Assembly (NCBI GenBank): GCA_903822075.1
Contig: CAIJNK010000003.1
Coordinates: forward strand, 1 to 39,327
Length of the DNA: 39,327 nucleotides
Source: an uncultured bacterium
GTDB taxonomy: Bacteria > Patescibacteriota > Minisyncoccia > Phycocordibacterales > GWA1-40-21
Reading direction: 5' to 3'
Part shown: piece by piece, positions 27,428-36,127 of the stretch
Layout of the letters: each line of letters starts with the position of its first letter
Position numbering within the stretch: position 1 is the first letter of the stretch
The notes under the pieces: model-generated
The model's input: the letters and a program-made list of their open reading frames with translations, nothing else
Database searches by the model: none
What the model was told of the DNA's origin: nothing
Translations under genes and position numbers: made by a program

Positions 27428-30010
27428 ATGAAGAAAATAGAAGAGGAAAAAATTGTAATAAAGGGGGCCAGAACTCACAATTTAAAGAACGTGAGTGTGG
27501 AGATGCCACGCAACAAGATGATTGCCTTTACCGGATTATCTGGATCAGGGAAGAGCTCCCTAGCTTTTGATACTATTTTTGCGGAGGGGCAGAGGCGTTA
27601 TATTGAATCGCTTTCTTCTTACGCTCGGCAATTCTTGCGCCAAATGCAAAAACCAGATGTGGATGAAATCACCGGTTTATCACCGGCCATTTCAATCGAT
27701 CAAAAATCCCGGTCAAACAACCCTCGGTCAACCGTAGCTACTATCACGGAAATTTATGATTATTTGCGTATTTTATATGCCAGAATTGGCCGGCCGCATT
27801 GTCTAATTTGCAATCGAGAAATAAAAAAACTATCCAACGAGGAAATTCTGGAAACGATCATTAAGACTGTCACTTCCACCGATGTTTCAAAAAAAGAAAA
27901 AGTGGTTTTAGGCGTGTCCTATGACGACGTAAAAGTAAAAATATTCTCGCCGGTAGTAGTGGGTCGAAAAGGTGAATACTATCAGTTATTGTATGATTTA
28001 CTCTCTAAGGGTTTTGAATGGGTGAAGATTGACGGAGAAATGAAAAAACTTCGCGGTCAAATTATTCTATCCAAGACCAAGAAACACAATATTGATGTTT
28101 TGGTGGACGAGTTTTACGTGAGTGAGTTCAAACATAAAGATAAGAAAGGTCCAACTCGCGAGCGCTTAAGCGAGGCGATTGAGAAAGCTATTGACGAAAG
28201 CAAGGGTCTGTTAAAAATCGAGACAAATAACGAGGAGAAGATGATGTCGGTGAAATTCATGTGCCCATATGATGGGTATTCGTATCCGGAAATTGAGCCT
28301 CGCTTATTTTCTTTCAATTCTCCTTATGGTGCGTGTCCGGAATGTAATGGTTTGGGCACCAAGCACTTTTTTGGTGAGGAGTCATGTGATGTTTGTAATG
28401 GTGCGCGGTTGCGTGAAGAGGCACTTCACGTGCTTTTAAATGACAAGAGTATCGTAGCGCTGACGGCACTCTCCATCACAGACGCCAAGACATTTTTTGA
28501 CAATATCAAACTGACGGAATTGGAGAAAGAAATATCCACCGTGATTGTAAAAGAAATTGATGACCGGTTACGTTTTATGATGGATGTAGGCATTGAGTAT
28601 CTGCAGCTTGATCGCCGCGCGCATACTTTGTCTGGTGGTGAAGCACAGCGTATTCGCTTGGCTTCTCAACTTGGTTCTGGTTTGGTGGGGGCGCTCTACG
28701 TTTTGGACGAACCAACGATCGGTCTGCACTCGCGAGATAATGACCGTTTGATAAAAACATTGGTTGATTTGCGTGATTTGGGTAACACGATTATTGTGGT
28801 GGAGCATGATGAAGACACTATTTATTCCTCGGATTATTTGGTGGATATTGGTCCGGGAGCGGGCGTCCATGGTGGGGAAATAGTGGTGGCTGGTTACTTG
28901 GACAAGTTATTGACGGAAAAGACGAATTCTTCCGGTTCAGTAACTCTGGATTATTTGCGTGGTGATAAAAAAATACCGGTACCAGAAAAAAGACGAGACT
29001 CTGACCGTGGCTCCTTGAAGATAAGGGGCGGAAATATTTTCAACATTAAGAATTTGAATGTGGATGTGCCTTTGGGTAAAATAGTTTGTGTTACTGGTGT
29101 CTCCGGTTCCGGTAAATCCTCGTTTGTTTACGAAATTATCAATAAAAATCTGGATGCCCGATTTACCAAGCGTCATCGTACAAATCAAGTCTATAATTGC
29201 AAAAGTTTTACCGGTACGGAATACGTGAGTCGGGTGATTTTAATTGATCAATCACCAATCGGCCGGACACCGCGGTCAAACCCGGCCACCTATACCGGCG
29301 CTTGGACACATATTCGTGATATGTTTGCGATGAGTATTGAAGCCAAGGCCCGCGGTTGGAAAGCCAATCGTTTCTCCTTTAATGTGGCTGGTGGACGTTG
29401 TGAAGCATGTGAGGGGAATGGCATGATCGAAGTGGAGATGCATTTTTTGCCGACCGTCTATGTGCCGTGCGATGTTTGCGGTGGAAAGAGATTTACTAAG
29501 GAAACCTTGGAGGTAAAATATAATAAGAGGAATATTTGGGAAGTCCTGGATATGACGGTGGAGGAGGCCCTAGAGTTCTTTAAGGATCTGCCGGCGGTCT
29601 ACGATCGTCTAAACGCCCTTCATGATGTGGGGCTAGGTTATTTGAAACTTGGCCAAAGCGCTACCACTCTTTCAGGCGGGGAAGCACAACGGGTGAAAAT
29701 TGCCTCCGAACTCTACAAACCGCATTTGCAAAAAACTATTTACATTTTAGATGAGCCGACGATTGGTTTGCATTATGAGGATGTGAAAAAATTAATTGAA
29801 ATCCTAAACCGACTGGTGGATAATGGGAATTCTGTGCTTATCATTGAGCATAATATGGATGTTATAAAAAGTTCGGACTATGTGATTGATATTGGGCCGG
29901 AAGGTGGGGACAAAGGTGGGGAACTGGTAGCCAAAGGTACGCCCGAAGATGTTGCTAATAATTCTAAATCATATACTGGGAAATATTTGAAGCGTCATTT
30001 AAAAAGGTAA
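27428..30010 (+). CDS. uvrA: UvrABC system protein A
   Basis: GLSGSGKSSLAFDTIFAEGQRRYIESLSSYARQFL, LSGGEAQRIRLASQLGSGL, second ABC signature LSGGEAQRVKIASEL. Confidence 0.97.
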   Translation: MKKIEEEKIVIKGARTHNLKNVSVEMPRNKMIAFTGLSGSGKSSLAFDTIFAEGQRRYIESLSSYARQFLRQMQKPDVDEITGLSPAISIDQKSRSNNPRSTVATITEIYDYLRILYARIGRPHCLICNREIKKLSNEEILETIIKTVTSTDVSKKEKVVLGVSYDDVKVKIFSPVVVGRKGEYYQLLYDLLSKGFEWVKIDGEMKKLRGQIILSKTKKHNIDVLVDEFYVSEFKHKDKKGPTRERLSEAIEKAIDESKGLLKIETNNEEKMMSVKFMCPYDGYSYPEIEPRLFSFNSPYGACPECNGLGTKHFFGEESCDVCNGARLREEALHVLLNDKSIVALTALSITDAKTFFDNIKLTELEKEISTVIVKEIDDRLRFMMDVGIEYLQLDRRAHTLSGGEAQRIRLASQLGSGLVGALYVLDEPTIGLHSRDNDRLIKTLVDLRDLGNTIIVVEHDEDTIYSSDYLVDIGPGAGVHGGEIVVAGYLDKLLTEKTNSSGSVTLDYLRGDKKIPVPEKRRDSDRGSLKIRGGNIFNIKNLNVDVPLGKIVCVTGVSGSGKSSFVYEIINKNLDARFTKRHRTNQVYNCKSFTGTEYVSRVILIDQSPIGRTPRSNPATYTGAWTHIRDMFAMSIEAKARGWKANRFSFNVAGGRCEACEGNGMIEVEMHFLPTVYVPCDVCGGKRFTKETLEVKYNKRNIWEVLDMTVEEALEFFKDLPAVYDRLNALHDVGLGYLKLGQSATTLSGGEAQRVKIASELYKPHLQKTIYILDEPTIGLHYEDVKKLIEILNRLVDNGNSVLIIEHNMDVIKSSDYVIDIGPEGGDKGGELVAKGTPEDVANNSKSYTGKYLKRHLKR

Positions 30011-30016
30011 AAGTTT

Positions 30017-30042
30017 AGCCCCGACGTTCTTGCGTCGGGGCT
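30017..30042. terminator. Bidirectional terminator
   Basis: AGCCCCGACG TTCTTG CGTCGGGGCT perfect 10-bp stem between convergent genes. Confidence 0.75.
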
Positions 30043-30046
30043 AGGT

Positions 30047-30196
30047 CTAGGTATGTAGCCACAAAAGGATGGCTAACAAAGCAATTACGATAATGTAACC
30101 CAGACAACGAGCTGCTGACCTTCCAGAATATGTATCGTTGTGTCGATCCACAATCTGGGAGATAGAGATTTCACTGTCTTCAGACATACTGGTCAT
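30047..30196 (-). CDS. Un-annotated 49-aa single-TM protein (MTSMSEDSEISISQIVDRHNDTYSGRSAARCLGYIIVIALLAILLWLHT)
   Basis: GAGAGGATCACTATG SD and start; TTGACT-N17-TATTAT promoter; terminator downstream; below the ORF-track length cutoff. Confidence 0.65.
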   Translation of the reverse strand: MTSMSEDSEISISQIVDRHNDTYSGRSAARCLGYIIVIALLAILLWLHT

Positions 30197-30219
30197 AGTG
30201 ATCCTCTCGTGAATGGTTC

Positions 30220-30272
30220 TTGACGAAATGAACTTCTTCTATTATAATAGCAAAATAATGTTAAAAAGTCAA
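30220..30272. promoter_or_regulatory. Overlapping divergent promoters for uvrC (+) and the 49-aa ORF (-)
   Basis: Plus: TTGACG 30220-30225, N17, TATAAT 30243-30248. Minus: TTGACT 30272-30267, N17, TATTAT 30249-30244. Shared palindrome CTATTATAATAG 30239-30250. Confidence 0.65.
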
Positions 30273-31511
30273 GACTTAAAAAAGTTTAAGTTACCGGATG
30301 CGCCGGGAGTATATCTCTTCAAGAATAAGGGTAATATCTTATATATTGGCAAAGCTACCTCCTTGAAGGATAGGGTCAAAAGCTATTTTAGTAATGATCT
30401 GATTCAAACTAGAGGGCCGTTCTTGGCAGACTTGATTTACAAGGCTGATAGTATTGATTTTATAAAAACTGACTCGGTTCTAGAGGCTTTGATTATGGAG
30501 TCAAATCTGATTAAGAAATATCAACCAAAATATAACACCAAGGAAAAAGACAATAAGAGTTTTAACTACATCATTATCACAAAAGAAGCTTTTCCCAGAG
30601 TCTTGATCGTGCGTGGTCGGGAGATTGAGAAAGGTCTTAATTATAAAGTCAGGGCAAAGTATGGCCCATACGTAAATGGGGAATCTTTAAAAAATGCCTT
30701 AAAAATAATTCGGAAGATCTTTCCATTTCGAGATAAATGTGTGCCGCTGTCCGGTAAACCTTGTTTTAACAAACAGCTTGGGCTTTGCCCCGGCGTTTGT
30801 GACGGGACAATAGGTAAAAATGATTACTTAAAAATTGTGAGCAAAATTAGTTTGCTTTTAGCTGGAAAAATCAGAAATTTAAGAAATAGTCTGAAAAAAG
30901 AGATGGACTCACTGTCCAAGGAAGGCAAATATGAAAAAGCGAATGAAGTTAAGAAACGCATTTTTTCGCTGGAACATATTCAGGATGTGGCCTTGATTAA
31001 GGAAGATGACCTCACACCAGCCACCTCGTCCTCAGAAGGCCACCCCTCCTTAGAAAAGGCGGGGAAAGGGGAGTTTCGCATTGAGGCTTATGACGCCTCT
31101 CATTTATCCGGCACAAATAATGTGGGGGTACTGGTGGTGATGGAAGATGGGGAACTTAAAAAAAGTGACTATCGAAAATTTATAATAAGGAACAGTAAAG
31201 GTGATGACACTAGTGCGCTGAAAGAAATGCTATCAAGAAGATTGAAACATAAAGAATGGCGTATACCTGATTTTGTGGTGGTGGACGGGGGACTGACGCA
31301 ACTGAATGCCGCTAAACAAATTTTAGAAAAATTTCAAAGTCTAAACTTGTTGAAAATTGTGGCGGTAACTAAGGACGACATGCATAAAGCCAAGGCAATA
31401 ATCGGCGAAGAAAATGTTATAAAAAAATATAAAAGAGAAATTTTATTCATAAACAGTGAAGCGCACCGCTTTGCTATCAGGTATCATAGACAAAAGAGAA
31501 AATTGTGGTAG
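30258..31511 (+). CDS. uvrC: UvrABC system protein C, short form
   Basis: LPDAPGVYLFKNKGNILYIGKATSLKDRVKSYF (GIY-YIG), UVR motif, RIEAYDASHLSGTNNVG; start revised to MLKSQDLKK; no C-terminal HhH seen. Confidence 0.93.
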   Translation: MLKSQDLKKFKLPDAPGVYLFKNKGNILYIGKATSLKDRVKSYFSNDLIQTRGPFLADLIYKADSIDFIKTDSVLEALIMESNLIKKYQPKYNTKEKDNKSFNYIIITKEAFPRVLIVRGREIEKGLNYKVRAKYGPYVNGESLKNALKIIRKIFPFRDKCVPLSGKPCFNKQLGLCPGVCDGTIGKNDYLKIVSKISLLLAGKIRNLRNSLKKEMDSLSKEGKYEKANEVKKRIFSLEHIQDVALIKEDDLTPATSSSEGHPSLEKAGKGEFRIEAYDASHLSGTNNVGVLVVMEDGELKKSDYRKFIIRNSKGDDTSALKEMLSRRLKHKEWRIPDFVVVDGGLTQLNAAKQILEKFQSLNLLKIVAVTKDDMHKAKAIIGEENVIKKYKREILFINSEAHRFAIRYHRQKRKLW

Positions 31512-31558
31512 TCTTAAGCTAGATAGGGAATCTAGGTGGACTTTGAAAGGGAAGCACA

Positions 31559-32041
31559 ATGAAAAATCGAAAAGAGAAGATTTTTGCTTATGTTGGGGTC
31601 TTGGCCGGATTTGTCAGTCTGTTTGTGGGCATCATGGCCGAATACTATTTGTTTTTGGGCCATTATGGCTTCTGGTTCGAGCGTGGATATATCTTTCTCG
31701 CTGGCCTGTTTGCAAGCATTTTCGGACCGCGTTTGGTTTACGCTGGCCTGCAGAAACTGTTATCCGAGACCAGGTATAAGGATTGGCCAGCCGACCTTCG
31801 CCGTTGGTTCCGGAGAGATCATGAGAACATCTATGCGCTCGTTATGGCAGTCTTCGGTATTTTGTTCATTTTGCTTGGTTGGCGTGATGTGGCTTTCTTT
31901 TGGACAAAACTGCCGCAGTCAGTTGATGGTCTGACTAAGTTCTGTCTTTATGCGACGAGCGGAATTATTGTTGCTCTTGGTGGCGCCTTGGTTATTGCTG
32001 TTATTTATATTTGGAAAGAAAGCCGTCGAAAAAGATACTGA
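31559..32041 (+). CDS. Multi-TM hypothetical protein
   Basis: GAAAGGGAAGCACAATG start; four hydrophobic segments. Confidence 0.65.
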   Translation: MKNRKEKIFAYVGVLAGFVSLFVGIMAEYYLFLGHYGFWFERGYIFLAGLFASIFGPRLVYAGLQKLLSETRYKDWPADLRRWFRRDHENIYALVMAVFGILFILLGWRDVAFFWTKLPQSVDGLTKFCLYATSGIIVALGGALVIAVIYIWKESRRKRY

Positions 32042-32060
32042 GTAAGTTTGTTATTTAGGT

Positions 32061-32083
32061 GCCGCCGTTAACCATACGACGGC
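32061..32083 (+). terminator. Rho-independent terminator
   Basis: GCCGCCGT...ACGACGGC then CCTTTTT. Confidence 0.6.
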
Positions 32084-32120
32084 CCTTTTTGCATTTCAAC
32101 ATTCATGATATTATTATTAA

Positions 32121-33107
32121 ATGTCTAAGAAAAAAGTCGGGGTATTAAGAGGTGGACCGTCAGCGGAATATGAGGTGTCATTGAAAACTGGGAAGTCTGT
32201 GATTGATAACCTGTCAGCTCGAGCGGATCTGGCCGATAAGTATGAAGTCCTGGATATTTTTATTGATAAGGAATGTGTCTGGCACTATCAGGGCGCGCCA
32301 ATAAAGCCAGAAAAACTTTTTAAAAAAGTGGATGTTGTTTTTAATGCCTTGCATGGTGCCTATGGTGAAGACGGAACCGTTCAAAAACTACTGGATTATT
32401 TTAATATGCCTTATACCGGTTCTACCGCTTTAGCCTCGGCTGTTGGGATGAATAAAGTTTTATCAAAGAAAGTTTTTAAGAATTATAATTTAAAAACGCC
32501 ATTGCATACAACTGTTTCCAAGAAAGATGATTTACTAACAGAAATAACTAAACTATTTAAAACCTTCCCAATGCCGGCAGTTGTTAAACCGGTAAACGGC
32601 GGCTCGTCCGTAGGGACAGCTATTGCCAGAACCATGACCGATCTGGAAACGGCCGTGGCCGATGCCTTGAAATATTCCAATCAGGCTTTAGTCGAAGAAT
32701 TTATTGCTGGTAAGGAGGCGACTTGCGGGGTAGTCGATAATTTTCGTGGAGAAGAAGTATATTCTCTCCTGCCAGTTGAGATACAAAAACCAGCCGACTC
32801 GACCTTTTTTGATTTTCACGCCAAATACAGTGGGCAATCTTTGGAAATATGTCCAGGAAATTTTACGGCGGATGAAAAGAAAATTATTCAGGATATGGCC
32901 AGGGAGGCACACAAAGCGCTTGGTCTACGTCATTATTCCCGTTCAGATTTTATCATTCACCCTCGTCGTGGCATCTATATCTTAGAGACAAATACTTTAC
33001 CTGGTTTGACAGGTGAATCGCTCTTGCCGAAATCTCTTAAGGCTGTGGGCTGTTCCTTGCCGGACTTTTTGGATCATTTGTTGAAGTTGGCTTTAAACGA
33101 AAAATAG
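32121..33107 (+). CDS. ddl: D-alanine--D-alanine ligase
   Basis: VGVLRGGPSAEYEVSLKTGKSV, FNALHGAYGEDGTVQKLLD, KPVNGGSSVGTAI, LETNTLPGLTGESLLPK. Confidence 0.96.
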   Translation: MSKKKVGVLRGGPSAEYEVSLKTGKSVIDNLSARADLADKYEVLDIFIDKECVWHYQGAPIKPEKLFKKVDVVFNALHGAYGEDGTVQKLLDYFNMPYTGSTALASAVGMNKVLSKKVFKNYNLKTPLHTTVSKKDDLLTEITKLFKTFPMPAVVKPVNGGSSVGTAIARTMTDLETAVADALKYSNQALVEEFIAGKEATCGVVDNFRGEEVYSLLPVEIQKPADSTFFDFHAKYSGQSLEICPGNFTADEKKIIQDMAREAHKALGLRHYSRSDFIIHPRRGIYILETNTLPGLTGESLLPKSLKAVGCSLPDFLDHLLKLALNEK

Positions 33108-33129
33108 AGCAAATATTATTATTAAAAAA

Positions 33130-33152
33130 AGCGACTCAACTCGTGAGTCGCT
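33130..33152. terminator. Bidirectional terminator
   Basis: AGCGACTCA ACTCG TGAGTCGCT flanked by A-run and T-run. Confidence 0.75.
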
Positions 33153-33180
33153 TTTCCTGTCCGAAATAGTCGGCAGGATT

Positions 33181-33678
33181 TTACCGAACGTCCCAGTCTG
33201 GATGGCCTGGAGAGCCGGCGCTTTCAAAGATGGTGACGGTGTAATCCTTGTCACCGGTGAAGTGCATGTAGATGGGATCACCCAGTACACTCGTCGCTAA
33301 GGTCAGGATATCACCCCGGTACGAAAAAATATGCTTACCGACATCTGCCTGGATATTCCTTGTTCCGTTGTCATCTGTGATGGAGAAAGGGACACTACCG
33401 GACCAATTGTTCTGGAAAATGATCTGATGAACCTGCGGAGTGTCCGTATTCCCACCGTTACCACTTCCTGGAACCGGGTTTTGGTTAGTCTGTTGTCCCG
33501 GATTCGTATTCGGTTGATTTGCCTGGCTATTGCCATTATCCGGTTGATTTTGACGTTCAAGGTCCGCCCTATTTTGACCGGGGTCCTTTTCTTTATCACC
33601 GCCACTTTTCTCGCAACCAGTGATTACCAACGCCAAAGGAATCACTACCAAACCTAGCCACGTTTTCAATGTGCTCAT
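33181..33678 (-). CDS. Lipoprotein, hypothetical, with Asn/Gln/Gly-rich linker
   Basis: Lipobox-like LVITGC; low-complexity linker QNQPDNGNSQANQPNTNPGQQTNQNPVPGSGNGGN; GAGAGGTAACAACATATG start. Confidence 0.7.
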   Translation of the reverse strand: MSTLKTWLGLVVIPLALVITGCEKSGGDKEKDPGQNRADLERQNQPDNGNSQANQPNTNPGQQTNQNPVPGSGNGGNTDTPQVHQIIFQNNWSGSVPFSITDDNGTRNIQADVGKHIFSYRGDILTLATSVLGDPIYMHFTGDKDYTVTIFESAGSPGHPDWDVR

Positions 33679-33721
33679 ATGTTGTTACCTCTCTTTGTTT
33701 TTCTATCTAGTCTCTAATTTG

Positions 33722-33750
33722 ATTATACGCCTATATAATTTAATTGTCAA
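33722..33750 (-). promoter_or_regulatory. Perfect consensus sigma70 promoter for the lipoprotein
   Basis: Minus strand TTGACA (33750-33745), N17, TATAAT (33727-33722). Confidence 0.8.
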
Positions 33751-33811
33751 GGGAAAGTGGGCGATATATGATAAGTGTCCATAATAAATCGAATTTGTCT
33801 GGCAGAGCTTA

Positions 33812-34332
33812 CTAAACAGAAAAACCATTTTCATATATTATTCTAAGTTTTTGGAGTCCTCGGTGTAGCTGTACCGCAATAGAATTTTTTGTTTGGCCAG
33901 TTAGCAAAGAAATCTCTTGGAGCGATAAATCTTGTACGTGGCGCATACGCATAACCTGATGGTATGTTTCTGGTAAGCGCTGAATTAAGAGAATAGCTTT
34001 TTTGCCATCCAAGAAATCAATCAAAGGGTCAGAATTCCCAGTGCTTGGCTCAAACCCTTTCTCAAGCAGAATATCAAGTGAGCTGGTTTTGTTTTTGCGA
34101 TACTCGTCAACGATCAGATTATTAAGTACGTGATAAAGAAAGGCTCTCATTAAGTCGATCTTACCGCCTTTGACGAGGTATAGCCATGTTTTCATAAAAG
34201 TATCTTGTACCATGCCTTCCCCCAATTCATGATCGTGAAGTTTAAAAAAGCTCGGGCATTCAAGCCCTTTTCAAAATCGTGATGAGCGGCGGTTAGTATT
34301 TCCTGGCTCTCTCTATTTTCTTTTGTAATCAT
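33812..34332 (-). CDS. ECF-type RNA polymerase sigma factor, split by an internal -1 frameshift
   Basis: ORF 33812-34225 carries sigma regions 2-4 (VQDTFMKTWLYLV..., LSLQEISLLTGQTKNSIAVQLHRGLQKL). The N-terminus MITKENRESQEILTAAHHDFEKGLNARAF is encoded from ATG 34332 in the +1-offset frame and joins at T TTA AAC (34246-34240). Confidence 0.75.
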
Positions 34333-34503
34333 TGTATATTAAGCCGTTTGACGGCGGGTTATATTACCAAGTTATTACCCAGATGAAGCAAATGTCAGTA
34401 ACTTGACCATATCATACTGTATGGACATTACAATAACATTACAGGATGTGTTGGCGACCAAGGTATCGTGTAATAGTTTGGTGCTCAATACGACATCGTA
34501 TAC

Positions 34504-35079
34504 ATGAAAGCAATAAAAAATGAAATTGGACCGGAGTTGATAGAGCATATCTGGGAAAAAAGTTGGACTTACATCAAAACAGTGGTTGATATCGTGCGTG
34601 AACCAGTCTTGATTCTGGATAAAGACTTACGTGTCATGGCGGCCAATGAATCCTTTTATCGGACTTTTCAGGTAGAAAGAATTGACACCGAAAAAAAGAT
34701 AGTTTATCAGTTGGGAAACGGCCAATGGAATATTCCGGCCTTGAGGAAGCTTTTAGAAGATATTTTGCCTAAGAATAGTTTTTTTAAGGGTTTTGAGGTG
34801 ACACATGAGTTCCCGGTGATTGGGCGAAAGATAATCATTTTGAATGCCCGGCAAATTCATTTTAAGGAGGACAGCACTTCCGAGAAATTTCCACCAATTA
34901 TACTTTTGGCAATGGAGGACGTAACCGATATGATGGTGGTGGCTGAAACCTTGGCTGATCACGCCAATCATCTGGAAGTAAAGGTACTGGCAAAGACCCA
35001 TAAGTTGGAAAGTTATATCTTGAAGTTGGAGAAAGAAATGAACCTGCTCAAAAAGAATTCAAAGTCGTCAAATAAATAA
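34504..35079 (+). CDS. PAS-domain protein
   Basis: DIVREPVLILDKDLRVMAANESFYRTFQV...ILLAMEDVTDMM. Confidence 0.75.
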   Translation: MKAIKNEIGPELIEHIWEKSWTYIKTVVDIVREPVLILDKDLRVMAANESFYRTFQVERIDTEKKIVYQLGNGQWNIPALRKLLEDILPKNSFFKGFEVTHEFPVIGRKIIILNARQIHFKEDSTSEKFPPIILLAMEDVTDMMVVAETLADHANHLEVKVLAKTHKLESYILKLEKEMNLLKKNSKSSNK

Positions 35080-35188
35080 ATCGTTGTGTAATATTCATAC
35101 TTTTCACACGTCTGTAATATTGTAAGATAATTGGGTGGTCGACAGTTGAACCCACAGCATTAACAGAAAATCTTAATCAAATAATAAT

Positions 35189-35551
35189 ATGAAAAAATTA
35201 AATTCATTTCTTGGAACCGGTTTCGCACTCTCACTCGCTCTGGTATTTTTGGTTTCTGCGTCAAGTGCTAGCGCCGCTGTGGAGAATATCACTATTGGCG
35301 AGAACATGACCGTTGGTTCCACTGGCTCAGATGTGGTGGTTCTTCAAGGATTATTGTCTGAGCTCGGTTACTTGAATGTCCCGATCAATGTTCCGCTAGG
35401 ATATTTCGGAGCTTTGACTCAGAAAGCCGTTTCTACTTATCAGGCCGCTCAGGGGGTTACGCCAACCGCGGGATACTTCGGCCCAGTCACTAAGTTGGCT
35501 ATGCATCAGGAATTTGCCACTCACAACTGGCTTGGACTACTCAACTGGTAG
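35189..35551 (+). CDS. Secreted peptidoglycan-binding domain 1 protein
   Basis: Signal peptide ending ASSASA; GSDVVVLQGLLSELGYL...GYFGALTQKAVSTYQAAQGVTPTAGYFGPVTK. Confidence 0.88.
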   Translation: MKKLNSFLGTGFALSLALVFLVSASSASAAVENITIGENMTVGSTGSDVVVLQGLLSELGYLNVPINVPLGYFGALTQKAVSTYQAAQGVTPTAGYFGPVTKLAMHQEFATHNWLGLLNW

Positions 35552-35586
35552 CGAATCGTAAACCGCGCAATGTCCAATCTGACAAA

Positions 35587-35612
35587 AACACCGACAATAA
35601 AATGTCGGTGTT
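35587..35612 (+). terminator. Rho-independent terminator
   Basis: AACACCGACA...TGTCGGTGTT then TTTTA. Confidence 0.8.
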
Positions 35613-35627
35613 TTTAGTTGAAATATC

Positions 35628-36122
35628 CTAGCTAATTTCAATCACATGATAAAACGGGTCAACCTTAATTTCACTATCATTTAGGTTAAGCATAATAAAT
35701 TGGTGGATGTAAATATGTTTTAGCCATTCAATTTTAATTTGTATGTCATCACCCTTAAACATGCCGGTATTAACCAAGATTGATTTGAGTAATCTGTTTT
35801 GACTGTGGCAGAACAAGAATTGATGATTATTTAGAATCTTATCTGTGTTAAAGTCACTAACACGGAAAAGTGTTGCAAGATTTTTAAATTTATATACCTT
35901 TCCACAACCAGAATAAGTCTTAGTCATATAGTCATAAACATTTTTAGCTGTCGTTAGTCTGTCTTGGCCTTTTAAAGACAGAGCTAGAATTTTCAATTGA
36001 GAATAATCTTCAGTTTTTGCTTTTCTAAAATAATTTGGATATAAAAAGTACGGTAAAAGTTTAAAAACAAATATGTATGTCAGAAAGATGTATAGAAAAG
36101 TAAGAAGTATGGCACTGAGCAT
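35628..36122 (-). CDS. Hypothetical protein with N-terminal TM
   Basis: Long ORF immediately downstream of the SDR gene on the same strand. Confidence 0.6.
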   Translation of the reverse strand: MLSAILLTFLYIFLTYIFVFKLLPYFLYPNYFRKAKTEDYSQLKILALSLKGQDRLTTAKNVYDYMTKTYSGCGKVYKFKNLATLFRVSDFNTDKILNNHQFLFCHSQNRLLKSILVNTGMFKGDDIQIKIEWLKHIYIHQFIMLNLNDSEIKVDPFYHVIEIS

Positions 36123-36127
36123 AAATC

